Below the pieces are notes generated by a model. That model was not told the origin of the DNA. It did not search any database and worked only from the letters and a program-made list of their open reading frames with translations. From assembly GCA_037903475.1 (NCBI GenBank), contig JBAJFG010000140.1, positions 62,001 through 126,000 of the forward strand: 64,000 nt of DNA. Direction: 5' to 3'. The number at the start of each line of letters is the position of its first letter. The first letter of the stretch is position 1. This DNA is from Ancylostoma caninum (Eukaryota; Nematoda; Chromadorea; Rhabditida; Ancylostomatidae). The position numbers were made by a program, and so were the translations under genes. Below are positions 35,375-45,316 of this stretch, one piece after another.

Positions 35375-36825
35375 GAAAACTAGTCCAGCAATAGCTAATT
35401 TAGGCTTTTTTTCCTGAGAATAGCGTACACTTCAAAATTCCACAGAAGCACTCATTGTGCTGTTTAGTACTCCGGAAAGGCGAACTAACCCAAAATAGCT
35501 GGCCGCCGTGCCCTTTTCTTCATTGTTGAGCCTTTATTCCATCTTTAGAAGATTTCTAAAAATGCACTCAGTCCTATTTCTGGATTAGTGACGTTTTGTT
35601 GACGGAAATCAACATTCCTATGGCTTCACATTTTTATTATGGTCCTACTTAGCTTTTTTATAAAATCCAGGGAGAAGTCGAGGAAGTTCAAGCGGTTCGC
35701 GGGAAATGATGGGTGACTACCAGGAAGCAATCACGGAATTCTGAAATCCTTGATTAAAACTGTAAAAAATGGCCGTAAAGTGAAAGATCCTGCACAATTC
35801 TGCTGCACCCTCCTTTCAGAAAGAAAAACCACGGAGATCTCCTATTCTCAGCGAACAACACCAGGTGATCCGGATAAAAAAGGTGGGAAATTCCTGAGAA
35901 AATTCCGAGTCGGGGGATGTTTCGCACTCTTTCAGTGAGTGCTTCCCAAACGTCTGCAGATTACTCGGGAAAATCGCTCATGCGAGAAAAATACGGGGAA
36001 TTCTTGAAGAAAGTATCCCTGGGATGTGTCGAATAATTTCCTGGATCTCTGAATTTCCCACCGAAAAAAAATTTCCCAAGGACCTTTGAGGTTTGCCATC
36101 GTGAATTCTCCGCCTATCGCTCATTCTTTCGAATTTCTTCCTTCGAGGATGGGACAGAGAGGAAAGAGCCTAACGTATTCTGTCACGCTATGGCGAATTC
36201 CTCTGCGTCTCAAATCACTTTCCATGATGTCGATGTTGAACCAATGAAACCATGAAAATCCTGGATTAAGTTGCTTCAAAATGTGTCATGTTACGTATGT
36301 TAGACCATATCAGATTCGTCGGAAAACAAAGAGAATTTCGCTCTCTTCCTGAGAATCTCACTAATACGATTGTCCTTCTTATTTGGACAACTTCAGACTT
36401 CATCCATTAGCTCGATGGATTACGGTAGCAGTGACTTCACCGAAAGTTTAATTAACACTTCCATTAGGGGGCGTTACCTATATTGCATTTGCTATGTGCA
36501 CTTTTCTTCCTGCTTTTGTCCTCCTTCCCCTCCTTCTTCTCTCTTTTTCCCCTTGTCACGCCACTTCCCCATAATGAAATGTGCCGCACAAAACCACAGG
36601 CTAGCCATGGATATAAATCGATATCTATACTTTGCATTGCTAGCGAACTTTGCCCTATCGCGCCTGTGCTGCTGATGAAAAGCCGTTAAAACTCGTTAAC
36701 TAGCACCATAACGAGTGGACGGAAGGGTATTAAACGACGTCGTTAAGGGTGCTGAGACCAGGAACAGCGCTAGCTCTGCTGCTGTCCTAGGCACAAAGGT
36801 CATACCATTTTCCATGCCTTGAAAT
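35375..36825. other. No firm gene; one weak exon-like block
   Basis: An acceptor-like ACAACTTCAG near 36,394 is followed by an open stretch reading MDYGSSDFTESLINTS, but no good donor follows. GAATTTCC-type words around 35,700-36,080 resemble old MITE sequence without definable ends. Confidence 0.35.
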
Positions 36826-37730
36826 GTGGGCGGAGCTTACAGTAACCTTATCGAAAATCTCGCGCGCTGTTGCTTGTTGGTGCACTTTTATTAAAACAAA
36901 TGTTTTATTGCACGCTACTTGCAGTGAAGTCACTATCGACATGATGCCCCGCCCATTTCAGTGATTTTTCTGAAAAGCGGAAGAATATGCTTCTCTCAGA
37001 TGGTATCAAGGGCGGGGTTTAGGCACTACAAGGACGAGTTTTCGTTTATTTGTTGTGTCTTTCATTGTTCTTGTTTTTGCAGTCGTAATTACAACTCCAG
37101 CACTCAGGTATAGATTGGGTTCGTTAAATTCCACTAACGCCTATGTCCGTAGTGTTTTTTTGAAATATGTGGAACTGGGCGGGGCTTAGGTATAACAGCG
37201 AATCAGGTTCTAGGTCTATCGATAATTATTTGGCTTTAAGTGGGAGTTTTTTTTCCGGAAAAGAGCTTCCGGGCGTTTCATTTCAATAGGGATATGGAGA
37301 TGGGCGGAGCTTACGTTTTACACCACACTAATTCTTTCCTGTGCACCCTTATCGATTGAGCAGTCCACGGTGAGGTTATTCACATTTTTTGGACTTATCG
37401 ATTTTTCTTCGATCTCTAATCCAGTGGGCGGAGCATAGAATTTTTCCAAACTCCATAAAAATTTTCTCTCTCCTCCCACCATTTCACTTCTACCATACAA
37501 GTAAGTAAAGGCTTAAATTTATTGCTGTTACAAGACTCCCACCCTCCTCCCTCCCTTCCCGCCTTTTTTTAAAGCAGTTTTTAGGCCGTGGGCGGGGCCT
37601 ATTTTCACTAATTTCGCTGCCAACTTGTTGACGCCACCGTTTAATTGAAAATGTTTGCCTGCTCTAGGTGCTTACGTCATAGCGGCAATCAGCAGTACAT
37701 CCCATTTTTTGGAGAAATGGGCGTGGCTAA
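36826..37730. promoter_or_regulatory. Cluster of eight GC boxes
   Basis: The motif GGGCGGRGCTTA or its variants occurs at 36,826, 36,946 (reverse), 37,009, 37,176, 37,301, 37,424, 37,588 and 37,717, spaced roughly every 60-170 bp. The core GGGCGG/GGGCGTGG is the kind of site bound by SP/KLF zinc-finger proteins (established knowledge). It is scattered elsewhere in the window at lower density (for example 45,317, 49,978, 53,828, 63,646). The local density suggests an intronic enhancer or a repeat made of such boxes. Confidence 0.45.
37083..37107 (+). CDS. Candidate microexon, 25 nt
   Basis: A strong acceptor (TTGTTCTTGTTTTTGCAG) and a donor CAG|GTATAG bound 25 nt. Joined after the 53-nt candidate exon it reads NRNYNSSTQ in phase. 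Microexons of this size exist in nematodes. Chance is a serious alternative. Confidence 0.2.
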
Positions 37731-38943
37731 ATTACACCCATCCGAACACTATTCGCTCCCTGTTCCTTTGCATTGCCAGCTGGAGCGGTATACTGTAATA
37801 AGCGTTGGCATTAGAGCGCGTTATTATAAATGTGTTTTTTCGGTGGATTCTCTAAGTACGGATAGTGATTTCAGGTAGAATAAAGTCAAAAATTTAATTA
37901 TTCCTGTCTTAAAATATCAGGGTCAATATTGGTTCTCGCTAGATTTCCCTCGCTAGTCCTGCCCACAAGAAAGATATCCAAATATGTATGTTAATGGCAT
38001 GTGATCCCTACTTTCGTCGTTATGCGCGTGACTCCACCCCTGTCGACGCCCGTATAAACACTATCGTTTTACATCATGTTTTCGTTGTTTACTTTGGAGT
38101 AGCTGTTGTTGGCTTACTCACTGTGCATTTGTTTACTTTAGAAACTTCACTAGAAAAACACTTATTGCTCAGGAGCTCATACGTATCCCCACCCCTTCGT
38201 CGGCGCATTCTATGGTATATTATATGAAAATATTTCAAGTTTATCCCCAGTAATATTTCAAATGTTCTTTTTTTCTCTACACTCCTGGACGAGCAGATGA
38301 TCCCTGACTAGTCTTACTTTCTGAACGATCAAGCTGTTTGCGTGTTTGCATATCTTACATTTAGGAAGAGCGCTGGGAGAAAATCATTGGCAGCTGAAAA
38401 TGATATTTTCCTGCGGTAGATCCGAGCAAGTTTCGGGCTTGAGAAGAGTCTTCTCACTTTGTTGGTCTGTATGTAGATCTCTATTTCTTTCCCTCTATTC
38501 CTCTCTTTCTTTCCCAGTCTAGATCCTATAACTCTGGCCTATAACTCTGAGTCCTATCATAATCCCCTGAAATTTTGTGTTGCTTTCGCAATGTGCAAAT
38601 GCTTATACATATTAGTTTGCGGTAGTACCGATCTTGTTCTGGATTGTGGGTACATAAAAATTAAAATAGTCATTCGTCCTGTTCCTAGTTTGTCATACTT
38701 ATTTGTATATTATTCATTGGAATAGCATAAAACTTGAGCCAGCCAGTAAGTCAAGAAGACGTAGATCTGACTGGAAGAAAGCTCTGCACCTTGACGATCG
38801 TATGACATTTAAACTGAGAATTTTGGGTTTTCTCTACGGGGTCTGTATTATATAATGAAGACATATGTACTTTGCTCCCAGTACCTTAGCTCACCAACGA
38901 TAGAGATGGTGTCAAATACGATAATCTTCTGCAATTGGATAGT

Positions 38944-39068
38944 CCAGGACCGGTATGCATCATTGAGATTACCCAGGGTAACGTTTAAAAACCCAAGATT
39001 CACCCGTCCTTAACATGAGCGTTAGCACATTTACCCTGGGTAATCTTGATGATGAATGCTGACCCAGG
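38944..39068. repeat. GATTACCC hairpin element, copy 6
   Basis: CCAGGACCGGTATGCATCAT, continuing TGAGATTACCCAGGGTAA, pairs with TTTACCCTGGGTAATC, continuing TTGATGATGAATGCTGACCCAGG. This copy shows that the terminal repeat probably extends outward to a CCWGG end. The loop carries the family word in reverse (ACCCGTCCTTAAC). About 125 bp. Confidence 0.75.
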
Positions 39069-39154
39069 AATGCAACAGTTTCTGATATGATAGGTATTGT
39101 GTTTCCATGGTATGGCGTGCTTGGCACTATTAAGTACGCTTTCCTCCTCACACC

Positions 39155-39240
39155 ATCCCTCCCCCTCCCCCCCCCCCCCCGAAGCTCCGAAGCTAATGAA
39201 GTGAAGAAAAATGGCTACGGTAGCGCTACCGTACCAGGAT
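39155..39240. repeat. C-tract and 18-bp palindrome
   Basis: A run of about 15 C residues (near 39,165-39,180) is followed by TACGGTAGCGCTACCGTA, a perfect 18-bp palindrome near 39,217-39,234. The palindrome word is also present at 12.77 kb. Confidence 0.6.
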
Positions 39241-39862
39241 GACCCCACGGTCCTCCTTTCAGTAAACAGTAAACTACGTATTCCTTCTGCTGGCCATCAA
39301 AATTAGCGTATTTGGTGCGGGGACTTTCCCCAAAAACTTGACGTAAATATGCTAGAGTAACCATAGACCATAGAATACTGAGAAAAAAGCTTGTATCAAT
39401 TTTTCCCAAAACAATTTTCACTTCGATGTATTGAAATTCATGTTTTCATGAACTTTCTACTTGTTCCAAAGAATTTTGGAAGAAGTAAGTTTTTTTTTGT
39501 TGATCCCTTTGTTCACACTATGCTCCTCACCCGCTCACCAATCCTCCATAGTATTCGTCATAATCCTATCAATAGAGTGGGTAAACGCCGCTGACAATGA
39601 GTGATTCGCTTAAGTGGGCATGACACAACGAATAGCTGGTTTTCGCTCAGCTGCCATTACCAAAATAGTTTCCTCTCTTTTTTATGGAAGTAGGATTATC
39701 CAGGATTTGCACCGAATATAAACATTTTCTCCGGAATAATGGTAACCACGGTGATTTGTTTACAGGCCTGCAGAATAGACTACTTAGGGATACGTCAAAA
39801 AATTCACCGTCCATTACCGAAATTGGAATCACATGCAGTGGGCAAGCTAGTCTTCAGCACAG

Positions 39863-40017
39863 TCATTTTCTCGAGCTCAGCTTGCTAATGTCCCAGAGTC
39901 GAGTGTGCTGCGGTCGCCCCGCAAAATTATTCATTTTTTCATCCACGATTTGCGTGCTGAGCGTGGTTGCGCGTATTAGATCACGGCCGGCGGCATTCAT
40001 TGCTCTTTCATAGTGGC
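39863..40017 (-). CDS. Candidate terminal exon, minus strand
   Basis: On the minus strand a TGAATATTTCAG acceptor (ending at 40,018) precedes an open stretch to a TGA at 39,863. It reads HYERAMNAAGRDLIRATTL, then QIVDEKMNNFAGRPQHTRLW and ends SKLSSRK. The codon choice is even and gene-like. The frame also stays open for another 60 bp upstream (APMAGDLATAVNISG). No family is recognised with confidence. It could be the last exon of the minus-strand gene that may start at 48,951, or an isolated remnant. Confidence 0.3.
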
Positions 40018-40471
40018 CTGAAATATTCACAGCCGTGGCCAGATCCCCTGCCATAGGCGCATTTTGTTGATACAACACGCCAAAGCACGCTATTTACAGC
40101 TGTTTCGTTTCGGGTGTGATATTCCATGCATGCTAATGGCTTTTATGATGGCCGCGCTGTGGCCATTTCGAACCTCGTTTGCATTGATTTGCTGCTATGA
40201 GATTGGAGAAAAAAAAAGTGTAATGGACGGAGAAAAGAGGGGAAAAATAAGAAAGGTTATTTGATTTTTGATTCTCGAAGTATATTCGATGGTGCATATG
40301 TGGCAGATGTCCAGCAATCCCTAACTCTCCTCGAAGTAACAGACTAAGAACCGGGTTTTGCTACCCTGGGTTTTGAGTGCTTTGACCGGGTTTTCTCGAT
40401 TTTCTCTGCATCTTCGCAACTAAACCAGGTAGGTACTTGAACAGGTGCTGCCAATTTAGTAATCATGGTCC

Positions 40472-40575
40472 GCATGCGTCATTGAGATTACCCAGGGTAC
40501 CGTGTGAAGAGCACACAAAATTACCCATCGCTAACACTGCTCTAACATGTTTACCCCAGGAAATCTTTATGGTGC
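40472..40575. repeat. GATTACCC hairpin element, copy 7
   Basis: The left arm GCATGCGTCATTGAGATTAC, continuing CCAGGGTA, and the right arm TGTTTACCCCAGGAAATC, continuing TTTATGGTGC, are recognisable. The loop holds the inverted family word TTACCCATCGCTAAC. It is the first of three copies within 475 bp. Confidence 0.75.
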
Positions 40576-40649
40576 ATCTGGGCTCTTGCGTACTGGATAT
40601 GTTCCAAGGCCCTGATGCATTATTGGAAGGATGAGTAGTCTCATATCCA

Positions 40650-40780
40650 TGGATATGATTACCCATGGGTAGCGACTGGATTTATACGTCACGTATGGTT
40701 ATTCAAGATGTGAATGACTGCCAGGTAAAAGTTAGGTTAACTTATGTTGACACATTTACCATGGTAATCTCAGTGGTGCA
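40650..40780. repeat. GATTACCC hairpin element, copy 8 (variant)
   Basis: GGATATGATTACCCATGGGTAG is the left arm, given here as GATTACCCATGGGTA, and CATTTACCATGGTAATCTC with CAGTGGTGC is the right arm. Two bases of the CCCAGGG core are lost on the right. The loop is longer than in other copies, giving about 131 bp. Confidence 0.6.
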
Positions 40781-40840
40781 TCTAATGCATCCTCGCCCAG
40801 ATTTCAAGATGGAGGTTATAAGTATTGCGAGCGCATGGGT

Positions 40841-40944
40841 GCATCATTGAGATTACCCTGTGTGAACCTGTTGGTGCCAATGTTAACGATGGGGAGGCTC
40901 AGGAGTGCTAGAAGGTTTACCCTGGGTAATCTCAATTTGCATGC
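40841..40944. repeat. GATTACCC hairpin element, copy 9
   Basis: GCATCATTGAGATTACCCTG is the left arm. GGTTTACCCTGGGTAATC plus TCAATTTGCATGC is the right arm. The loop has TGTTAACGATGGGGAGG. It ends the three-copy cluster. Confidence 0.75.
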
Positions 40945-41720
40945 GACCCTGGGTTGGCTCACGTTCGACATACTGAGGAACACGATTACGCTTGGAGTAC
41001 GAAACTGGTGGAGACTACACAGAGCACATGGGACAGCTATAATATTTGAAGTATATGACAGTTTTCAATGAATAGTTGAATGGTTCGAATGTTTTTTTTT
41101 CACATATTCAAACAATTGGAGTACCTACTGAACTTTCCTACGTTTCACAATACATTATCTTTATGTAACCCACAATTCGCCTGGGACTTCTATCTGCCCC
41201 TAAACCAGGACTCCACCACTAATTGGCCCCGCCTCTTTGCTCCTTAGAACCTCAGTGATTATTAGAATTCACTCGACTTCTTGAAAAGTTGTTTTGATTT
41301 ATTAATTCCTAGTTTATTATTTTAAATTCATTTAATGCCAACAACAATTTTATAGAATATCTTCACCCAGCCTTGGTCTATACTCACAGATAGGAATATC
41401 GTTTAGAGGAACCATGATGACTTCATCAACCCCTTTCTGTTATTTATTCTGTTACTCGGGGGGGGGGGGGGTATTTTCGGTTGTAACATATAACAGAGCT
41501 CATTTTTTATTTGCTCACCTTTGTGGTTTTTATTTACTTAGCTGTTATGACTAGCTATATGAGATATAATATTGTAAACTAGTACAATACAGCGTCATTC
41601 TAGTCATTTATCATATTTTCCTCTGCGTCTCTACCTGTTATGTGCCTTCATTAATTGCTTTCATCAAAACTACAGTATTGGAGATGTCCCACCAACAGTT
41701 CAATCGTGCCATCTTTCCAC
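40945..41720. other. No gene; G-tract
   Basis: A run of about 13 G residues lies at 41,459-41,471. No exon or definable repeat was found before the hAT element. Confidence 0.45.
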
Positions 41721-41923
41721 TTTTTAACCAGGGTCAAGCGTCCGATGGGAATTTCCCATGAGGGGGTCGTATGGGAGGGGCTGGGAAGGGGGGGGGGGTC
41801 GTATTGGAGGTGTGGGTGGGGTACGTAAAGGGGTGGCTTGATCATTGAATGTAAATTCATGATTGTTTTAGGACATGAAAAATGACGTTCCGCCCAAGAA
41901 TGATCACGTCGTATCGAGTTAAA

Positions 41924-41991
41924 GCAGGACTGGTTGGCAGCGTATGAGAGAGATCCGCTTCAGCGCACTCACAGGTTCGATCCCCGGCGCC
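41924..41991 (+). repeat. tRNA-like module in left hAT arm
   Basis: CAGGACTGGTTGGCAGCG resembles an A-box region. GGTTCGATCCCCGGCGCC at 41,974-41,991 is a near-canonical B box and T-arm. The intervening part does not fold into a clean cloverleaf and no proper acceptor stem closes it. It is best read as a degenerate tRNA or tRNA-derived SINE captured by the transposon. Confidence 0.6.
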
Positions 41992-42971
41992 TTCCATAAG
42001 TTTTTGCACGGGTCGGAATCACTTCAGATTCAAATGTGGAGTAAAGAGAGTGGAAATGTTTGAAAAATAGAGTGTGAGTAGCAAGATCAATCGATTGCAC
42101 ATGCTAGGGTTCGCCTGCAGGGCCCGTCAGAACCTGGAAAAGTAGGGTGACCTAGACCTCGTGCTGAAGTCCTCTGACCCGAAATCAGCAAGTGGTTTTC
42201 TATGTGTTCATAGAGAACGACCAGCTCTACCTTTTGCCAGAGTTTTGATTTTCTAGAACTTCATATGCTTTTGGGAGCTCGATGGGAAATTTTTTAATTT
42301 TTCGGGTCTCCGAGGGGAAATTTCCCATCTAACTCACACAAGGAGGAGCAATTATTGGGGTGCGATAATGGGGTTGAAGAACCAATGCTTGGAACTCTAT
42401 TACGTGAAGGTAGTGAAATTTCGGTAGAAGGCAAACTCTTTTCATGGGAGTTGAAGAAGTGAAAATCTCGCAATTTGAACAGATGGTGAAAATGGAGTAA
42501 ATCTCTTTGGCAAATCACTGAGAAGCAATTTGCAGATATTACGAAAACTTTTCTTTTATGAGTTTTAGTTGAGGAAATTTCCAACTTGAATGCAGAATCT
42601 GGCTCCACGAAGTTTGTTCGTTTTCCCGCAATTTAGATGGGAAATCGATGAGAAATTCGCCAAATTTCCCATCGATTTCCCATCGAGCTCCCAAAAACAT
42701 ATGAAGCTCTAGAAAATTGAAACTCTGGCAGAAGATAGAGCTGATCATCCTGTATGGATAGATTGAAAAACATTCGCTGATTTTGATTCAGAGAACCTCA
42801 GTGCGAGATCTAAGTAACCCTAGTTTTCCACAAACTGGCGCCCCTCGTAGGCGAATTCTCGCATGTGTTATCGATCGATTTCGCTTCCCTCACTTCATTT
42901 TCAAACCTTTGAATCCTCTCTGCTCCACACTAAATCCTGAACCGTTCCAACCTGTGCAAAAATTTTTTGGA

Positions 42972-43049
42972 GGTGCCGGGAATCGAACCCGTGGGCGCGC
43001 AAATGCCAACGCTGAAACCGATCCCCCGCATGCGCTTCCAATCAGTCCT
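42972..43049 (-). repeat. tRNA-like module in right hAT arm
   Basis: On the minus strand CAGGACTGATTGGAAGCGCA begins the block. GGGTTCGATTCCCGGCACC ends it, with an exact internal B box GGTTCGATTCC (42,979-42,989) and a plausible T-stem. It is the inverted partner of the module at 41,924 and continues into shared sequence TTTTTGCACRGGT. It is not a functional tRNA gene as far as I can fold it. Confidence 0.65.
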
Positions 43050-43342
43050 GTTTTAACACGTAATTACATGATCGTTCCTGCTGGCAGTCTGGTCCGATCG
43101 GATGAGGAAGAATGTATATCGACCTCAAGGTTGTTTTAGTTCCAATTTTGGATTTTTAATGTGCTTCTTTTGTGTGTTTTTCCTTGGAACTGTTCAGTGT
43201 TTCAGTGTACATAGAAAAGATGCGGGAGCAGAAGGGGGGGGGGGGGGGGTCGTGAAAAGGTAGGAGTTCAACGAGGGAATAGGGGGGGGGGTCGTATGGA
43301 GGGTCGGTTTTTCCCATCGTCATGCTTGACCCTGTTTTTAAC

Positions 43343-45098
43343 CCTAATTTCTGCATCACTGCCCTAGTGCTGCCGAGTCTATTTCTGCAAAATTGCGTTT
43401 TTCTCGATGTCAACTGAAGTTGCGCTTGATTGCTTTATTGTAGGCATGAAAATTGCAAAGTACAAATGCAGCGTTTCCGTTAAAAAACCTAACAATGCAC
43501 ATTGCACACAATGTCAGCTGATAGACGCCAAGTTTTCCATGACGGGACTCAGCTTCCAACTGGGTAAAACTCCATGGTTTTCTTCATATTGGGTGTGCAG
43601 GGTTATTTCAGTCGCGTATTTTGACCTGGAATTTTCTTCCCCCGCTTATACCGCCATAGTTAACCATTTGCTTGCGAAAATGCCGTGGTAACAGGGAATT
43701 GAGTGCATGTTCTTATTTCTAAATGGTTTGCCTAGTTAGAGGCTTAACTAAACGCCATAACATTGCGCTCATCCCAGTTGACCTTTCAAGCCTCACATGA
43801 TTAATTCATGTCGTCGAAGTCCGCGGTCTTTTGTGGAAAAAATTCGCATTAGCCCGCGGCTAGCTCTGTTGATTGGGACTAAATTCACTGCAATTCAGCA
43901 CTTAAATGTCACAGCGATGATGGGATGATGACGTCATACACTATGACGTCACCAACATATAAGTTCTATTGTTCTTTCACTTTCTTTGGTATTAAACTTC
44001 TCCATTCTAAGCGGATCGTACTTTCCCGAGATTATGAGACCCAAAACGTGCTTTATTCTAGTATTTCTGACCTATGGCATCACTTTCAGGTACAACTCGC
44101 TGTCTGACATCACTAGGTCAGACGTGTCAACCCAGTTTCAAGAACATTTAAGGATATTATGTCTAGCCTAACCCTAATTGTGCTTTCTGGTCCATTTCAC
44201 AGGACTAGATATTGTCCGCAAAGTATACACATAGTCTCACATGTGCACCAATACGTCCCAGCGTGAGCGTTTCAGTGGTTTTAGATTATTACCCAATTTA
44301 TTACGATAACCCTATTCATTTCTCTTAACTCAATTCTTTTCGCCTCAGGTTATGACGTCATCGCTAAGAAAATATTGTTTCTTCATGCTGTTGAGAAATT
44401 GATTCTCGATCTGGTCTAGCCCTCTTGGAAAAGAGCATGCTCAACTTTGTGGATAAATTCTCCCATAATAGCTTTCTTTTTCCAAGGTATCGTATCCACT
44501 TTAGTTTTTCCAAGGACAAATTTCGGGATAAGTGTAATTTGGTCGAATGAAATATTGCCTGCGTGTGACAGCTATCCTCGCGCCTTAGTTAAGTGCAATT
44601 TCGATAGTACTTTTTCTATTCTTTCCCCACCCCTTTTCCTGTTTCCGTTTATACCCTTCCAGCTGCATTCGTTGAGAGACATTTGGAAATTTCTTATCAC
44701 TTTTTTTTGGCGTGAAGCTACTAAAATGCTCCTGTTTATTTTTGAAATTTTACTACACTTTTACGATACTTTTGCGAGAATATGGAAAGAAAATTCTCCG
44801 CACTGCAAGCCGGAAATTATTCTGGGATTTCCTCTTTCTGAAGTTGAAATCCAGACAAATGCTCCTTACGTTCCAAGTAATCTTGTCTTCATGATGGAAC
44901 TTGGACAACTGTTCCTTGCTGACGTTACATGCGGATTTCTTCCAAATGTTACAGCCGACACTCAGCAAAATTAATTTTGAGATGATTCCACTACGCCCTC
45001 CCCCCTCTCCTTTTCTCCATACGTACGTGTTTTTATATGAGGCTTTTTTTTTCGCACCCTTTCCCAAATAGACGTGATCTGTGATACATTTGGTGTAG
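43343..45098. other. No firm gene; TGACGTCA sites
   Basis: Perfect TGACGTCA sites occur at 43,929, 43,944 and 44,352. An exon-like piece (TTTCAG ... GTCAGA) spans about 44,092-44,118. A plus frame at 43,407-43,691 (KYKCSVSVKKPNN) and a 175-codon plus frame at 44,447-44,974 lack domain or splice support. Confidence 0.4.
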
Positions 45099-45106
45099 AT
45101 ACGTAC

Positions 45107-45227
45107 AAACACGCCACAACATGTCACACAAATCAGCTGCTCAAGACAACTTTCATAGCTTCGAAGATGAGCTTGTTGACGACGTGTCTCAACGAGTTCA
45201 TACTCGTCCACGACAACTTGAGCTTGT
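45107..45227 (-). CDS. Candidate exon, minus strand (opposite reading possible)
   Basis: On the minus strand TTGTCAAG precedes 121 nt that end before GTACGT. After one base that completes the codon split at 48,761 it reads QAQVVVDEYELVETRR, then QAHLRSYESCLEQLICVTCC and GVF, 40 codons ending in phase 0. Codons are strongly RNY-like. A competing plus-strand reading exists: acceptor GGTGTAG at 45,098, ATG at 45,121 (MSHKSAAQDNFHSFEDELVD...RVHTRPRQLELVL) and a better donor CAA|GTAAGG at 45,236. Only one can be right. The Cys-rich hydrophobic end of the minus reading could be the start of a membrane segment. No family is recognised. Confidence 0.3.
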
Positions 45228-45316
45228 CTTGACAAGTAAGGAAGTTGAGCTAGAGTACTATGCTATGTTTCCATGCAGTAGTGAATGAGTGATATAATGA
45301 ACCGTTATAGAAATAG

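Larger units (their letters stand above)
41729..43334. mobile_element. hAT-type foldback element, 1.6 kb
   Basis: Both ends read inward as CAGGGTCAAGC and GATGGGAA. The element is bordered by an exact 8-bp duplication TTTTTAAC (41,721-41,728 and 43,335-43,342). CAGGG-type ends with an 8-bp target duplication define the hAT superfamily (established knowledge). The left arm (about 41,729-42,335) and right arm (about 42,627-43,334) are diverged inverted copies over their whole length. Matching landmarks in order are a GGGGGGTCGTATGG tract (which keeps the same orientation in both arms), a tRNA-like block, GTGGAGYARAGAG, AATCGATYGA, CACATGC, TAGATCTCG-like, and GCTTCATATG with GGGAGCTCGATGGGAAAT. 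The spacer is about 290 bp. No transposase frame exists, so it must have been moved by a hAT transposase from elsewhere. Confidence 0.85.

Noticed and set aside
41924..43049. Two functional tRNA genes
   Set aside because: Only the B-box/T-arm is good; the D-arm, anticodon arm and acceptor stem do not close, and both copies are inside transposon arms.
44447..44974. 175-codon plus-strand frame
   Set aside because: Phe/Ile/Leu/Ser-rich, no domain, overlaps a 160-codon minus frame, no splice or start support. Probably chance in T-rich DNA.
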